NCBI RefSeq assembly: GCF_001429545.1
Contig: NZ_LMSP01000001.1
Location: 278,774 to 342,773, forward strand
Direction: 5' to 3'
Length of the DNA stretch: 64,000 bases
Source: Paenibacillus sp. Soil787
Lineage (GTDB): Bacteria > Bacillota > Bacilli > Paenibacillales > NBRC-103111
The notes beneath the pieces were generated by a model that worked only from the letters and a program-made list of their open reading frames with translations, did no database searches and was not told the DNA's origin. Position numbers and translations under genes: made by a program. This document shows positions 28,744 through 37,653 of this stretch, piece after piece. How positions within the stretch are numbered: position 1 is the stretch's first letter; each line of letters starts with the position of its first letter.

Positions 28744-28789
28744 CGCATGTTGTCATAGGGGGATTATCCCTTTGGCGACATGCGTTTTT
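28744..28789 (+). terminator. Terminator after small gene
   Basis: Outer arms CGCATGT (28744-28750) and ACATGCG (28778-28784), inner AGGG/CCCT stem, then TTTTT. A classic rho-independent terminator. Confidence 0.8.
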
Positions 28790-28910
28790 AGTTCCTTCAA
28801 AAGAGGCCTTATTAACGGAGAGCAGGAACTCACTTCTCATACATCTGCCAAACGTAGAGCTTGGTTTTTTTTGTTTGTATATTATTAACCGTTGTTTAAT
28901 ATGTTTAATG

Positions 28911-28940
28911 TTGAAAGCGTTCTCTGACGAAAGCTTTCAA
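28911..28940 (+). promoter_or_regulatory. Inverted repeat with cre-like half ahead of symporter genes
   Basis: TTGAAAGC (28911-28918) and GCTTTCAA (28933-28940) form a perfect inverted repeat 25 bases before the DUF485 gene. TTGAAAGCGTTCTCTG (28911-28926) also matches the cre consensus at 13 of 16 positions, so CcpA or another repressor may bind. Confidence 0.4.
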
Positions 28941-28964
28941 TTTCATGCCTAGGAGGCGAAACGC

Positions 28965-29288
28965 ATGGACCCTCGATTTGCCGAATCTTCGAAACTGAAA
29001 AGCTATACGGACATCGTAAATTCAACTCAGTTTCAGACACTTTTGAGGCAGAAACGGCGATTTATAGTACCGTTAACCGTATTCTTTTTTGCTTTTTACT
29101 TTCTTCTGCCTATTTTTACGGCGTATACCACATTCCTTAACCACGCAGCCATCGGCCCTATTTCCTGGGCTTGGGTGTTCGCTTTTGCCCAGTTCATTAT
29201 GACATGGGTGCTTTGTATCATATACCATAAGAAAGCAAAGCAGTTCGATGCGATGTTAGATTCGATTCGAGATGAATTGAAACTGTGA
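28965..29288 (+). CDS. DUF485 membrane protein
   Basis: 107-residue protein with two hydrophobic segments (about residues 27-50 and 62-85) and charged ends. DUF485 proteins are encoded next to acetate-type symporters (YjcH beside ActP in E. coli), as here with 13 bases between the genes. AGGAGG at 28951-28956 precedes the ATG. It is thought to accompany the symporter; its exact role is not known. Confidence 0.9.
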   Translation: MDPRFAESSKLKSYTDIVNSTQFQTLLRQKRRFIVPLTVFFFAFYFLLPIFTAYTTFLNHAAIGPISWAWVFAFAQFIMTWVLCIIYHKKAKQFDAMLDSIRDELKL

Positions 29289-29301
29289 GGGGGTAACGAT
29301 C

Positions 29302-30828
29302 ATGCATGCTACTGCTTTTTGGCTATTTTTAGGGATCGTAGCGATTACACTCATTATTACGTATTATGCGGCGAAGAAAACAAATTCGACGAATGAATTC
29401 TACACAGCTGGCGGTGGCTTAACCGGTTGGCAAAATGGACTCGCTATTGCGGGAGACTACATGTCCGCAGCCTCGTTTCTCGGTATCGCGGGTACAATCG
29501 CTCTTTCGGGTTTTGATGGATTCTTCTACAGCATCGGCTTCCTCGTGGCCTATCTCGTCGTCCTTTATCTCGTGGCGGAGCCGCTGCGTAATTTGGGGAA
29601 ATACACGATGGCGGATATGATTGCCGCCCGTTTCGACGATAAGAAAGTTCGCGGAATCGCAGCGCTGAATACAGTGACGATATCTATTTTCTATATGATC
29701 GCCCAGCTCGTTGGAGCGGGTGCACTGATTAAGCTGCTGCTTGGGCTTTCGTACACGCAGTCCGTTCTGATTGTAGGCGCCTTAATGACGGTATACGTCG
29801 TATTCGGTGGCATGCGGGCGACGTCTTGGGTGCAGATCATTAAAGCGATCTTTTTAATGGGCGGGACGCTCATTATTTCGCTCATCGTGTTCGCGAAGTT
29901 TCATTTCAGCATTACGGAAATGTTTGAAAGCATGAAAACTGCAACCCCGCTGAAGATCAGCTTCCTCAATCCCGGCAACAAGTATAAAATCCCGCTGGAT
30001 ACGCTGTCCCTTAACCTAGCGTTGGTGCTCGGAACCGCGGGCCTGCCGCATATTCTTATCCGTTTCTTCACAGTCAAGGATGCGATTACCGCCAGAAGCT
30101 CAGTCGTCTATGCGACTTGGCTAATCGGTATTTTCTATGTCATGACGATCTTCCTCGGCTTCGGCGCCGCTGCGTTCGTCGGCTATGACAACATTGTTGC
30201 TGCCGATAAAGGCGGCAATATGGCTGCTCCATTACTGGCACGCGCACTGGGTGGCGAGTTCTTCTTCGCCTTCATCTCGGCGGTCGCGTTCGCAACGATT
30301 CTCGCCGTCGTTACAGGCTTAGTGCTATCGGCAGCTTCGGCGTTTGCGCACGACTTTTACAGCCACATTCTTCGCCGCGGTCAGGCGACCGAGAAAGAGC
30401 AAATGAAGGTAGCCCGCTGGGCGTCCGTCGGGGTTGCGGTGCTTTCTATTCTCTTATCGCTGCTAGCCTCGAAGCTCAACGTCGCATTCCTCGTATCGGT
30501 CGCTTTCGCGATTGCGGCCAGTGCGAATTTACCGGTGATTCTGTTTACAATTTACTGGAAAAGGTTCAATACAACCGGCGCGGTAACCGGTATGCTTGCG
30601 GGTTTGATCAGCGCGCTCATACTGGTTGCGATGAGTCCAAGTGTGTGGAATCCCGTTGCCGGGAAAGCGATTCTCGTCGGGGACCCGTGGTTTACACTCA
30701 CGAATCCGGGCATCATTTCGATCCCGCTTGGTTTTATCGGGGCGATTATCGGTACGCTGCTTTCCCGTAAGCAGGCAGATCGTGCCAAGTACGACGAGAT
30801 CCAGGTGAGATCAAATATGATGCTGTAA
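29302..30828 (+). CDS. Sodium:solute symporter, ActP/acetate permease type
   Basis: Member of the sodium/solute symporter family, 508 residues, about 13 membrane segments. The signature GLAIAGDYMSAASFLGIAG and LPHILIRFFTVKDA are typical of the monocarboxylate (acetate, pyruvate) subgroup. It shares an operon with the DUF485 gene. Next to malonate genes, uptake of acetate or another short carboxylate is plausible, but the substrate cannot be read from sequence. A run of G precedes the ATG. Its transcription meets that of the lacI-type gene at a shared terminator. Confidence 0.92.
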   Translation: MHATAFWLFLGIVAITLIITYYAAKKTNSTNEFYTAGGGLTGWQNGLAIAGDYMSAASFLGIAGTIALSGFDGFFYSIGFLVAYLVVLYLVAEPLRNLGKYTMADMIAARFDDKKVRGIAALNTVTISIFYMIAQLVGAGALIKLLLGLSYTQSVLIVGALMTVYVVFGGMRATSWVQIIKAIFLMGGTLIISLIVFAKFHFSITEMFESMKTATPLKISFLNPGNKYKIPLDTLSLNLALVLGTAGLPHILIRFFTVKDAITARSSVVYATWLIGIFYVMTIFLGFGAAAFVGYDNIVAADKGGNMAAPLLARALGGEFFFAFISAVAFATILAVVTGLVLSAASAFAHDFYSHILRRGQATEKEQMKVARWASVGVAVLSILLSLLASKLNVAFLVSVAFAIAASANLPVILFTIYWKRFNTTGAVTGMLAGLISALILVAMSPSVWNPVAGKAILVGDPWFTLTNPGIISIPLGFIGAIIGTLLSRKQADRAKYDEIQVRSNMML

Positions 30829-30928
30829 GCCAGCATGTATAAATCCGACGCTGTCACGATAAATGCTGTTGTGCATCTGCAGTCTGCGGCCAACTTTAAA
30901 TGTTCTAAAGCAAGCTGAAGTAATAATT

Positions 30929-30968
30929 TAAACCGCTGCGCCATTCATAAGGTGCAGCGGTTTATTGT
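30929..30968. terminator. Bidirectional terminator between symporter and lacI genes
   Basis: Perfect 11-base arms TAAACCGCTGC (30929-30939) and GCAGCGGTTTA (30954-30964), with T- and A-rich flanks, between convergent genes. Confidence 0.75.
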
Positions 30969-30977
30969 TTAATGGTT

Positions 30978-32027
30978 TCATAAATTAGATTCGTTTAAAT
31001 TCCCCGTAGATTCACGGAATATCGGCTTCGTTTGAACATGAGTAATTTGAGGTGGCTTGAGAGGGTTCTCAACCCTAGACAACAATATTTCAGCAGCCAG
31101 AATTCCTATTTCCTCTCTGAATATATGGACGGTTGATAAATGAGGTTCTACGATCTGCGACTCAGGAGAGTTATCAAAACCGCTGATAACAATATCCTCC
31201 GGTATTTGTACATGCTTATTTTTTAATATCCTCATCACATTAATGGCAATAAAATCATTCGCACAAACAAATGCAGCCGGAAGGTTGTTCATGTTATCCA
31301 ACCGATTCTCTAACCATTTTGGATCCGCAATATATCGATCTTCTTCAACTATGCAAAATAAAGGGTCGAGTTGTAAATGAGAGCCAAGTAATGCCCTGTT
31401 AAATCCAGACCATCTTTCATTAAAGCTTTTACAATGATTATAGTCACCAATAAAGCCAATATTTGTATAGCCATTATCGATTAATTTCTTTGTCATTAAA
31501 TAAGTACTATGTTCGTTTTCCATTAGAATGATATCTGCATGAAGTTCGGGATAAAAGATATCCGCTGTGGAATCTATAAAAATAGCTGGAATTCCTAAGG
31601 AATTGATTAATTGGGTGTATTTCTTGTCAAATAACTCAATACAAACGATTCCGTCTACTTTTTTAGTATCAAAATTATTAGGAAGTACTAAAGAAGAAAT
31701 GTCCGATTCTCGAACAATGTGAATGGAGAGATTAAAACCATCGGAACTGATTTTTTTCTCAAGCCCGCTTAGCGATGAAGCGCCAAAATGACTATTGCTC
31801 GGCATATTTGACGTTAAAAGTGCAATGTTGCCCGTATTTTTGGTGGTTAACGTGTCCGTATCAATAAGAGCAAATTGTTTATAATTTAATTCAATCGCAC
31901 GTTTTAATACTTTATTTCTTGTTTCTGCAGGAATACTTTCACTGCCGTTTAGAGCTTTAGAAACCGTATTCCTGGATAGCCCCAAGGAGTCCGCGATATA
32001 CTGTATGGTGATTTTTTCTTTATTCAT
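30978..32027 (-). CDS. LacI-family repressor of the fructan locus
   Basis: 349-residue LacI/GalR regulator. The N-terminal helix-turn-helix (IQYIADSLGLSRNTVSKALNG) is followed by the hinge and a periplasmic-binding-like effector domain with CANDFIAINVMRILKN and IVISGFDNSPES, which are standard for the family. It is divergent from the importer 2 operon with about 520 bases between. The palindromes in that gap are the probable operators. The effector is probably a sugar released from fructan or sucrose, by position only. Confidence 0.92.
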   Translation of the reverse strand: MNKEKITIQYIADSLGLSRNTVSKALNGSESIPAETRNKVLKRAIELNYKQFALIDTDTLTTKNTGNIALLTSNMPSNSHFGASSLSGLEKKISSDGFNLSIHIVRESDISSLVLPNNFDTKKVDGIVCIELFDKKYTQLINSLGIPAIFIDSTADIFYPELHADIILMENEHSTYLMTKKLIDNGYTNIGFIGDYNHCKSFNERWSGFNRALLGSHLQLDPLFCIVEEDRYIADPKWLENRLDNMNNLPAAFVCANDFIAINVMRILKNKHVQIPEDIVISGFDNSPESQIVEPHLSTVHIFREEIGILAAEILLSRVENPLKPPQITHVQTKPIFRESTGNLNESNL

Positions 32028-32074
32028 GTGCTTACTCCTTTGTGAACAACATCAGTACTCGGATCAATGAATGA

Positions 32075-32088
32075 TTAGTTTAAACTAA
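32075..32088. promoter_or_regulatory. 14-bp palindrome ahead of lacI-type gene
   Basis: TTAGTTTAAACTAA is a perfect palindrome 48 bases upstream of the repressor start on the minus strand. It could be the autoregulatory operator. Confidence 0.45.
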
Positions 32089-32211
32089 ATGTATAACATT
32101 ATAATTAAAACGTCAATTGGAAGTGTTACAAATGAACAAATATTAACTCATAAATTAGTGCATTTGCAACTTGAAGATGATGCGACATTTAAGCTAATTA
32201 ATGCAAACAAA

Positions 32212-32231
32212 TGCACAAATAAATTTGTGCA
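32212..32231. promoter_or_regulatory. Palindrome in lacI-importer 2 gap
   Basis: Perfect 9-base arms TGCACAAAT and ATTTGTGCA around AA. The ATTTGTGCAA half-site recurs at 32501-32510, just upstream of the importer 2 permease, so the same protein may bind both places. Confidence 0.45.
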
Positions 32232-32348
32232 AATGAAATTACGAATCCAGATGTCATATTCTGTTTTCTTTGTTTTATCCTTTGAAACAAGAAAAAACGG
32301 ATGGGAATAAACAAAATTATTGATTTGATGTGGTTATATGCATCTTAT

Positions 32349-32413
32349 TTTGTTTGCATATGAACAAATTATATAAAAATTATGTTGACTAAATTAAATA
32401 TTGTGTGTAAATT
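32349..32413 (+). promoter_or_regulatory. Importer 2 promoter with upstream quasi-palindrome
   Basis: -35 TTGACT (32385-32390) and -10 TAAATT (32408-32413) are 17 bases apart. The quasi-palindrome TTTGTTTGCATATGAACAAA (32349-32368) lies just upstream. The rest of the gap 32028-32548 is very A+T-rich and contains an imperfect hairpin near 32448-32470 but no gene that I can support. Confidence 0.45.
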
Positions 32414-32548
32414 GTAATTGTGGTCGATCGGATAAAACGAAAAATGTAAGCCCTTACTTCCAAGGGGTTTGCATGTGAAAAAACACAATTGTAATAAATT
32501 ATTTGTGCAATTGAATAATTTGTGAATATTCAGTTAGGGGGGGCAATC

Positions 32549-33508
32549 TTGCAAGAAGTGGCAGAGGTTGACATGAGAGCTGTTAAACAAAGAAGTCATA
32601 CATTAATAAGTAAAATCAATTATATGGGGAAAAATTCTTTTCTGTACCTATTGATGGCACCAGCCTTCATTCTGACGATCATTTTTAAGTACGTGCCCAT
32701 GTACGGGGCGGTCATTGCTTTTAAGGACTTTAGTCCGAGCAAAGGGATTTTCGGCAGTGAATGGGTGGGATTAAAGCATTTTACGAAATTTTTAACCTCA
32801 CCAAACTTTGAAGTTATTTTCATGAGCACGCTGAAACTTAGTGCTTACGGACTCATACTTGGTTTCCCGGTTCCCATCTTATTAGCGCTCATGCTGAATC
32901 AATTGCGTAAAGCAGGTGTAAAAAAAAGGATTCAATTGGTCTTATATGCACCAAACTTTATATCGGTTGTCGTTGTTGTCGGGATGCTATTCGTTTTCTT
33001 ATCGCCGGTAGGGCCGATTAATAAGATTCTAACCCTGATTACTGGCCATCCTATTAATTTTATGTCAGACCCGGATTATTTTCGGACGCTTTATATCTTA
33101 TCTGGCATTTGGCAGGGAGCAGGCTGGTCATCGATTATATATGTAGCTGCATTAGCCGGCGTTGACCCCGAACTCCATAATGCTGCAACCATTGATGGAG
33201 CTAACCTGCTGCAAAGAATCAAACACATCGACTTGCCTACGATTAAACCGGTTATGGCAATCGTATTCATCTTAGCTGCCGGCGGCATTATGGCAATTGG
33301 ATTTGAGAAAGCCTATTTGATGCAAACGGCAATGAATGTTCCGACTTCAGAGATCATTCCAACCTATGTGTATAAAATTGGTTTGCAAGCAGGAAATTAC
33401 GCCTATTCCTCTGCGGTTGGTCTATTTAACTCCGTTATTAATGTCGTTTTGCTTATCCTCGTTAATATTGTCGTGAAGAAATTAAATGAAGGTGAAGGCC
33501 TCTATTAA
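32549..33508 (+). CDS. Carbohydrate ABC transporter permease, LplB type (importer 2)
   Basis: Permease of 319 residues with about six membrane segments. The EAA-like loop reads HNAATIDGANLLQRIKHIDLP around residues 215-235. The start is uncertain: a long G-run at 32537-32543 fits TTG 32549; GTG 32522 and ATG 32573 are in frame. It is followed by the partner permease after 17 bases, then the lipoprotein, GH32 hydrolase and fructokinase, so the imported sugar is probably a fructo-oligosaccharide or related fructoside. Confidence 0.9.
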   Translation: MQEVAEVDMRAVKQRSHTLISKINYMGKNSFLYLLMAPAFILTIIFKYVPMYGAVIAFKDFSPSKGIFGSEWVGLKHFTKFLTSPNFEVIFMSTLKLSAYGLILGFPVPILLALMLNQLRKAGVKKRIQLVLYAPNFISVVVVVGMLFVFLSPVGPINKILTLITGHPINFMSDPDYFRTLYILSGIWQGAGWSSIIYVAALAGVDPELHNAATIDGANLLQRIKHIDLPTIKPVMAIVFILAAGGIMAIGFEKAYLMQTAMNVPTSEIIPTYVYKIGLQAGNYAYSSAVGLFNSVINVVLLILVNIVVKKLNEGEGLY

Positions 33509-33525
33509 AAGAAAGGAGATGCTGT

Positions 33526-34407
33526 ATGAATTTTAAGCCTACTCGATTGGACCGTTTTATTCTGACCATCAATTACATTCTATTGTTCTTTGCTGTATTA
33601 ATCGTTGTAGTTCCCTTAATTTATGTAGTCGTGGCATCGTTTATGGAGCCGACTGCACTGTTAAATAAAGGGATCTCTTTCCATCTTGCGGATTATAGTG
33701 TTCAAGGGTATAAAGTCATCTTATCGAATCATGCGATGATCCGGGGATTTGTAAATGCTCTTTTTTACTCCGTTGCATTTTCTTTTGTTACCGTCGTTGT
33801 CTCCATTTTTGCCGGCTACCCTTTATCGGTTGCTGGTTTCGTAGGTAAAAAGTTTTTTACGATCCTGTTTGTCGTCACCATGTTTTTCGGCGGTGGATTG
33901 ATTCCAACCTATTTGGTGATAAAAAACTTGGGAATGTTAGATACGGTATGGGCGATCATCCTACCAACGGCTGTAAATGTTTGGAATATTGTTTTGGCAA
34001 GAACCTTCTTTAGTGGAATTCCGAACGAATTGAACGAGGCAGCCAAGGTCGATGGCGCATCTGAGGTGCGTATCTTCTTCAAGATTGTTCTCCCTCTATC
34101 TAAACCAATTATTTTCGTATTAGCTCTATATGCATTCGTAGGTCAATGGAATTCTTATTTCGACGCGTTAATTTATTTGAAGAGTGCTAATTTGCTGCCT
34201 CTACAGTTGGTTTTAAGATCTATCTTAATTCAGAATCAAGTAAATCCTGGCATGATTGCGGACCAATTGGCTATGGCAGAACTGAAACGGCTATCTGAGA
34301 TCATTAAGTATTCGTCCATTGTCATTTCCAGTCTCCCGCTACTTGTTATGTATCCTTTTTTCCAAAAGTATTTTGAAAAGGGTGTCTTGGTCGGTTCATT
34401 AAAATAA
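33526..34407 (+). CDS. Carbohydrate ABC transporter permease, YtcP type (importer 2)
   Basis: Second permease of importer 2, 293 residues. The first membrane segment starts near residue 13; the loop NEAAKVDGASEVRIFFKIVLP is the ATPase-contact site, and the ending FQKYFEKGVLVGSLK is typical of the YtcP group. GAAAGGAGAT precedes the ATG. About 50 bases separate it from the lipoprotein gene. Confidence 0.93.
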   Translation: MNFKPTRLDRFILTINYILLFFAVLIVVVPLIYVVVASFMEPTALLNKGISFHLADYSVQGYKVILSNHAMIRGFVNALFYSVAFSFVTVVVSIFAGYPLSVAGFVGKKFFTILFVVTMFFGGGLIPTYLVIKNLGMLDTVWAIILPTAVNVWNIVLARTFFSGIPNELNEAAKVDGASEVRIFFKIVLPLSKPIIFVLALYAFVGQWNSYFDALIYLKSANLLPLQLVLRSILIQNQVNPGMIADQLAMAELKRLSEIIKYSSIVISSLPLLVMYPFFQKYFEKGVLVGSLK

Positions 34408-34455
34408 TGGATCGGCAAACATATAAGTTTTCCGAAAATGAGGAGGGTTATTCTT

Positions 34456-36054
34456 ATGAAACATTCCCAAAAGGCATTATTCATTTCAATGGCGGCATTA
34501 TTGGCAGTAACGGGGTGCAGCAGCAAAAAATCGGGCGAGCCGGCAGCATCAAGTGCTGCCCCAGGTACAACAGCGAAAGCCGCTTTGAAGTTTATGACAC
34601 AAAGCTCACCGCTAGCTCCCGAAGATCCTAATAAAAAGGTGATATTCCAACGTCTAGAAGAAAAGACGGGAATACACATTGATTGGGAGAATTATCCGTG
34701 GGATTCGTTTGCGGAGAAGAGAAATTTAGCGATTGCCAGCGGTGACCTTCCAGATGCGATTTTCGATGCAGCCTTGGGTGACTACGATTTGCTTAAATTG
34801 GCAAAGGACGGAACCATTATTCCGCTCGATGACATTATTGAAAAACAAATGCCAAATTTCAAGAAGGTTTTGGAGAAAGCGCCGCAATATAAATCGATGA
34901 TTACGGCATCAGATGGCCATATTTATTCATTCCCATGGATTGAGGAGCTGGGCGCGGGTAAGGAAAGTATCCATTCTGTCGACGATTTTCCTTGGATTAA
35001 TGTGGAATGGCTAAATAAGTTAGGCTTGAAAATGCCTAAAACGACGGAAGAATTAAAACAAGTTTTGATTGCTTTTAAAACAAAAGACCCGAACGGTAAT
35101 GGAAAAGCGGATGAAATACCTATGTCCTTTATTAATAAAACCGGCGGAGAGGACTTAGCTTTCTTATTCGGCTCCTTCGGTCTGGGTGAAAACTGGGACC
35201 ATACAGTTGTCAGTGATGAGGGAAAGGTTATTTTCACATCTGCTGATAATAGCTTTAAGGAAGGCGTCAAGTTTCTAAATGAATTATATAAAGAAGGTTT
35301 AATGGATGTTGAGGCGCCTACGCAGGATTGGAATACCTATCTAGCTAAAGGAAAAGAAAATCGTTATGGTCTATATTTTACATGGGATAAGGGAAATATC
35401 ACAGGCATGAACGATAAATATGACCTTATGCCTGCGCTTGAAGGGCCGAATGGCTGGAAAAACGTAACGAGAACGAACGGAATGGGCTTCGATAGAGGAA
35501 GAATGGTTATCACCAAATCAAATAAAAATATCGAAACAACGGCAAAATGGATTGATTCCCTGTACGATCCGACCCAATCCGTACAAAACAACTGGGGTAC
35601 TTACGGGGATAAAACACAGCAAAACATCTTTGAATTCGATGAATCTAAAAAAATGCTGAAACATTTACCGTTGAACGGAATGTCCCCTTGGGAATTGAGA
35701 CAAAAAACCTTTGTTGGCGGACCATTGGCGATATTGGATTCTTACTATGGCAATGTTACGACGAAGCCAGACGATGCCGCATGGAGATTGGACCTAATGA
35801 AAAAGGTGATGGTCCCGGACATGAAAGCTAAAAATATATATCCAAAAGTGTTCTTCTCTCTTGAAGAATTGGATCGACTTACTGCGATTGAAACAGATAT
35901 GTTTGCCTATGTGCTGAGAAAACGGACCGAGTGGATTCAGAATGGGAAAATTGAAGCTGAATGGGCTGGTTATTTAAAAGAATTGGACCGTCTGGGTCTA
36001 CAAGATTGGTTGAAGATAAAACAAGCAGGTTACGACAGAAACGTAAAAAAATAA
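34456..36054 (+). CDS. Extracellular solute-binding lipoprotein (importer 2)
   Basis: Binding lipoprotein of importer 2, 532 residues. ATG 34456 follows GAGGAGGG at 34439-34446; the in-frame ATG at 34438 overlaps that site and is rejected. The signal peptide ends in VTGC with Cys at residue 21, followed by a short Ser/Ala/Gly linker. The body matches the LplA-like family 1 binding proteins, including the DPNGNGKADEIP segment that resembles a calcium-binding loop seen in this subgroup. Substrate inferred from neighbours: fructans or fructo-oligosaccharides. Confidence 0.92.
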   Translation: MKHSQKALFISMAALLAVTGCSSKKSGEPAASSAAPGTTAKAALKFMTQSSPLAPEDPNKKVIFQRLEEKTGIHIDWENYPWDSFAEKRNLAIASGDLPDAIFDAALGDYDLLKLAKDGTIIPLDDIIEKQMPNFKKVLEKAPQYKSMITASDGHIYSFPWIEELGAGKESIHSVDDFPWINVEWLNKLGLKMPKTTEELKQVLIAFKTKDPNGNGKADEIPMSFINKTGGEDLAFLFGSFGLGENWDHTVVSDEGKVIFTSADNSFKEGVKFLNELYKEGLMDVEAPTQDWNTYLAKGKENRYGLYFTWDKGNITGMNDKYDLMPALEGPNGWKNVTRTNGMGFDRGRMVITKSNKNIETTAKWIDSLYDPTQSVQNNWGTYGDKTQQNIFEFDESKKMLKHLPLNGMSPWELRQKTFVGGPLAILDSYYGNVTTKPDDAAWRLDLMKKVMVPDMKAKNIYPKVFFSLEELDRLTAIETDMFAYVLRKRTEWIQNGKIEAEWAGYLKELDRLGLQDWLKIKQAGYDRNVKK

Positions 36055-36071
36055 GTTTAGTTATAAGACCG

Positions 36072-36112
36072 CCGGAGCGAATCCAATATGAAGGTGACGC
36101 TCTGGATTTTTT
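36072..36112 (+). terminator. Intra-operon hairpin after importer 2 lipoprotein gene
   Basis: Arms CCGGAGCG (36072-36079) and CGCTCTGG (36098-36105) with one G-T pair, followed by ATTTTTT. It may partly stop transcription, keeping the binding protein more abundant than the enzymes downstream. Confidence 0.5.
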
Positions 36113-36132
36113 AAAATAGAGGAGTGGAAGAG

Positions 36133-37623
36133 ATGTCAACTATTCTGTATAGAGAAAAGTACCGGCCCCAGTTTCATTTTACACCGCCGACTAAGTGGAT
36201 GAACGATCCGAATGGAATGGTATATTTCGATGGGGAATATCACTTGTTTTATCAGCATTATCCGGAAGGTACAACTTGGGGACCGATGCATTGGGGTCAT
36301 GCAATCAGTACGGACTTGACCCATTGGGAGCATCGTCCGATTGCGTTAAAGCCGGATCAAAACGGATTTATATTTTCCGGAAGCGCAGTAGTGGATTGGG
36401 AGGATACCAGCGGATTTTTCTCCGGTAAGCCGGGTTTAGTTGCTATTTTCACCCACGCGGATCAGTATCCGGATTCCGAACGCTCGAGACAACGGCAAAG
36501 CCTTGCATATAGTGTGGATAAAGGCAGAACGTGGGTGATGTATGAGGGAAATCCTGTGCTGTGCAACGAGCAAATAACGGATTTCCGGGATCCTAAAGTA
36601 TTCTGGCATGCTGCAAAGCAGCAGTGGGTAATGGTGCTTGCAGCGTGTGACCGTGTTCATTTCTATACGTCTGCCAATTTAAAGGAATGGTCTTTTGCAA
36701 GTGAGTTCGGTGCCGCAGATGGCTCGCACGCAGGAGTATGGGAATGCCCGGATTTAATTGAGCTTCCTGTAGAAGGTCTTGCTGAAGAAACCAAATGGGT
36801 GCTGATCGTCAGCATCGGAGATCATCCGCAGATGGCAGAAGGTTCAAGGACACAATATTTTGTCGGGAGCTTTGACGGAAGTACATTTACGAACGATGCT
36901 TCTCCTGAAACCGTATTGTGGTTGGATCATGGAAGAGATAACTATGCCGGTGTAACATGGTCGGATGTTCATAGATCGGATAAAGGAAAGCTGTTTATCG
37001 GCTGGATGAGCAATTGGAAGTATGCAAATCTCACCCCAACAACAAGTTGGAGAAGCGCAATGACTCTGCCACGGGTGTTGTCCCTGTGGAGGGGGCAATC
37101 TGGAATCCGTTTGGTTCAAAAACCTGTGACGGATTTGCAGAAGCTTCGGTTAGAAACGCAGGTTTGGGAAGAGGTTACAGTTAATCCCGGTCAAAATATA
37201 CTTTCGGACGCGAACAGTGATATCTATGAGCTCGAATGTGAAATCGATTTGGGTGAAGCATCGGAAGTCGGTTTTAAGCTTCGGAAATCGGAGCAAGAAG
37301 AAACGGTAGTCGGCTACAATACCGCCACGCAGACATTGTTTGTTGATCGATGTAACTCCGGTGTAAGCGGATTTCATCATGCTTTTGCTTGTAAGCATGA
37401 TGTACAAATGGAGCTTCAAAACGGACGGCTCAAGCTGCATCTTTTTGTCGATAATTCCTCCGTTGAAGTATTTGCGAATGACGGGGAGACGGTGATTACC
37501 GATCAAATTTTTCCGGAACCGTCCAGTACAGGTTTGGAACTATATGTGTATGGTGGAAAGGCCAAGGTTATTTCTCTAGCGCTTCATCCATTGAATTCAA
37601 TATATTCGGCAGTGATGGTATAA
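36133..37623 (+). CDS. Glycoside hydrolase family 32 (sucrose/fructan hydrolase)
   Basis: Beta-fructosidase of 496 residues. The nucleophile is Asp25 in WMNDPNG, the transition-state stabiliser Asp153 in FRDPK, and the acid/base Glu204 in WECPD. A C-terminal beta-sandwich follows from about residue 340. There is no signal peptide, so it cleaves imported sucrose, levan or inulin oligosaccharides inside the cell. Whether the substrate is phosphorylated cannot be told; the ABC importer next to it argues for a free sugar. AGAGGAG at 36118-36124 selects ATG 36133. Confidence 0.95.
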   Translation: MSTILYREKYRPQFHFTPPTKWMNDPNGMVYFDGEYHLFYQHYPEGTTWGPMHWGHAISTDLTHWEHRPIALKPDQNGFIFSGSAVVDWEDTSGFFSGKPGLVAIFTHADQYPDSERSRQRQSLAYSVDKGRTWVMYEGNPVLCNEQITDFRDPKVFWHAAKQQWVMVLAACDRVHFYTSANLKEWSFASEFGAADGSHAGVWECPDLIELPVEGLAEETKWVLIVSIGDHPQMAEGSRTQYFVGSFDGSTFTNDASPETVLWLDHGRDNYAGVTWSDVHRSDKGKLFIGWMSNWKYANLTPTTSWRSAMTLPRVLSLWRGQSGIRLVQKPVTDLQKLRLETQVWEEVTVNPGQNILSDANSDIYELECEIDLGEASEVGFKLRKSEQEETVVGYNTATQTLFVDRCNSGVSGFHHAFACKHDVQMELQNGRLKLHLFVDNSSVEVFANDGETVITDQIFPEPSSTGLELYVYGGKAKVISLALHPLNSIYSAVMV

Positions 37624-37653
37624 CAAAGTGACGATGATTGTGAGGGAAACGAA

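Noticed and set aside
32089..32310. 73-codon plus-strand frame ahead of importer 2
   Set aside because: It overlaps operator-like palindromes in very A+T-rich DNA and lacks a ribosome-binding site.
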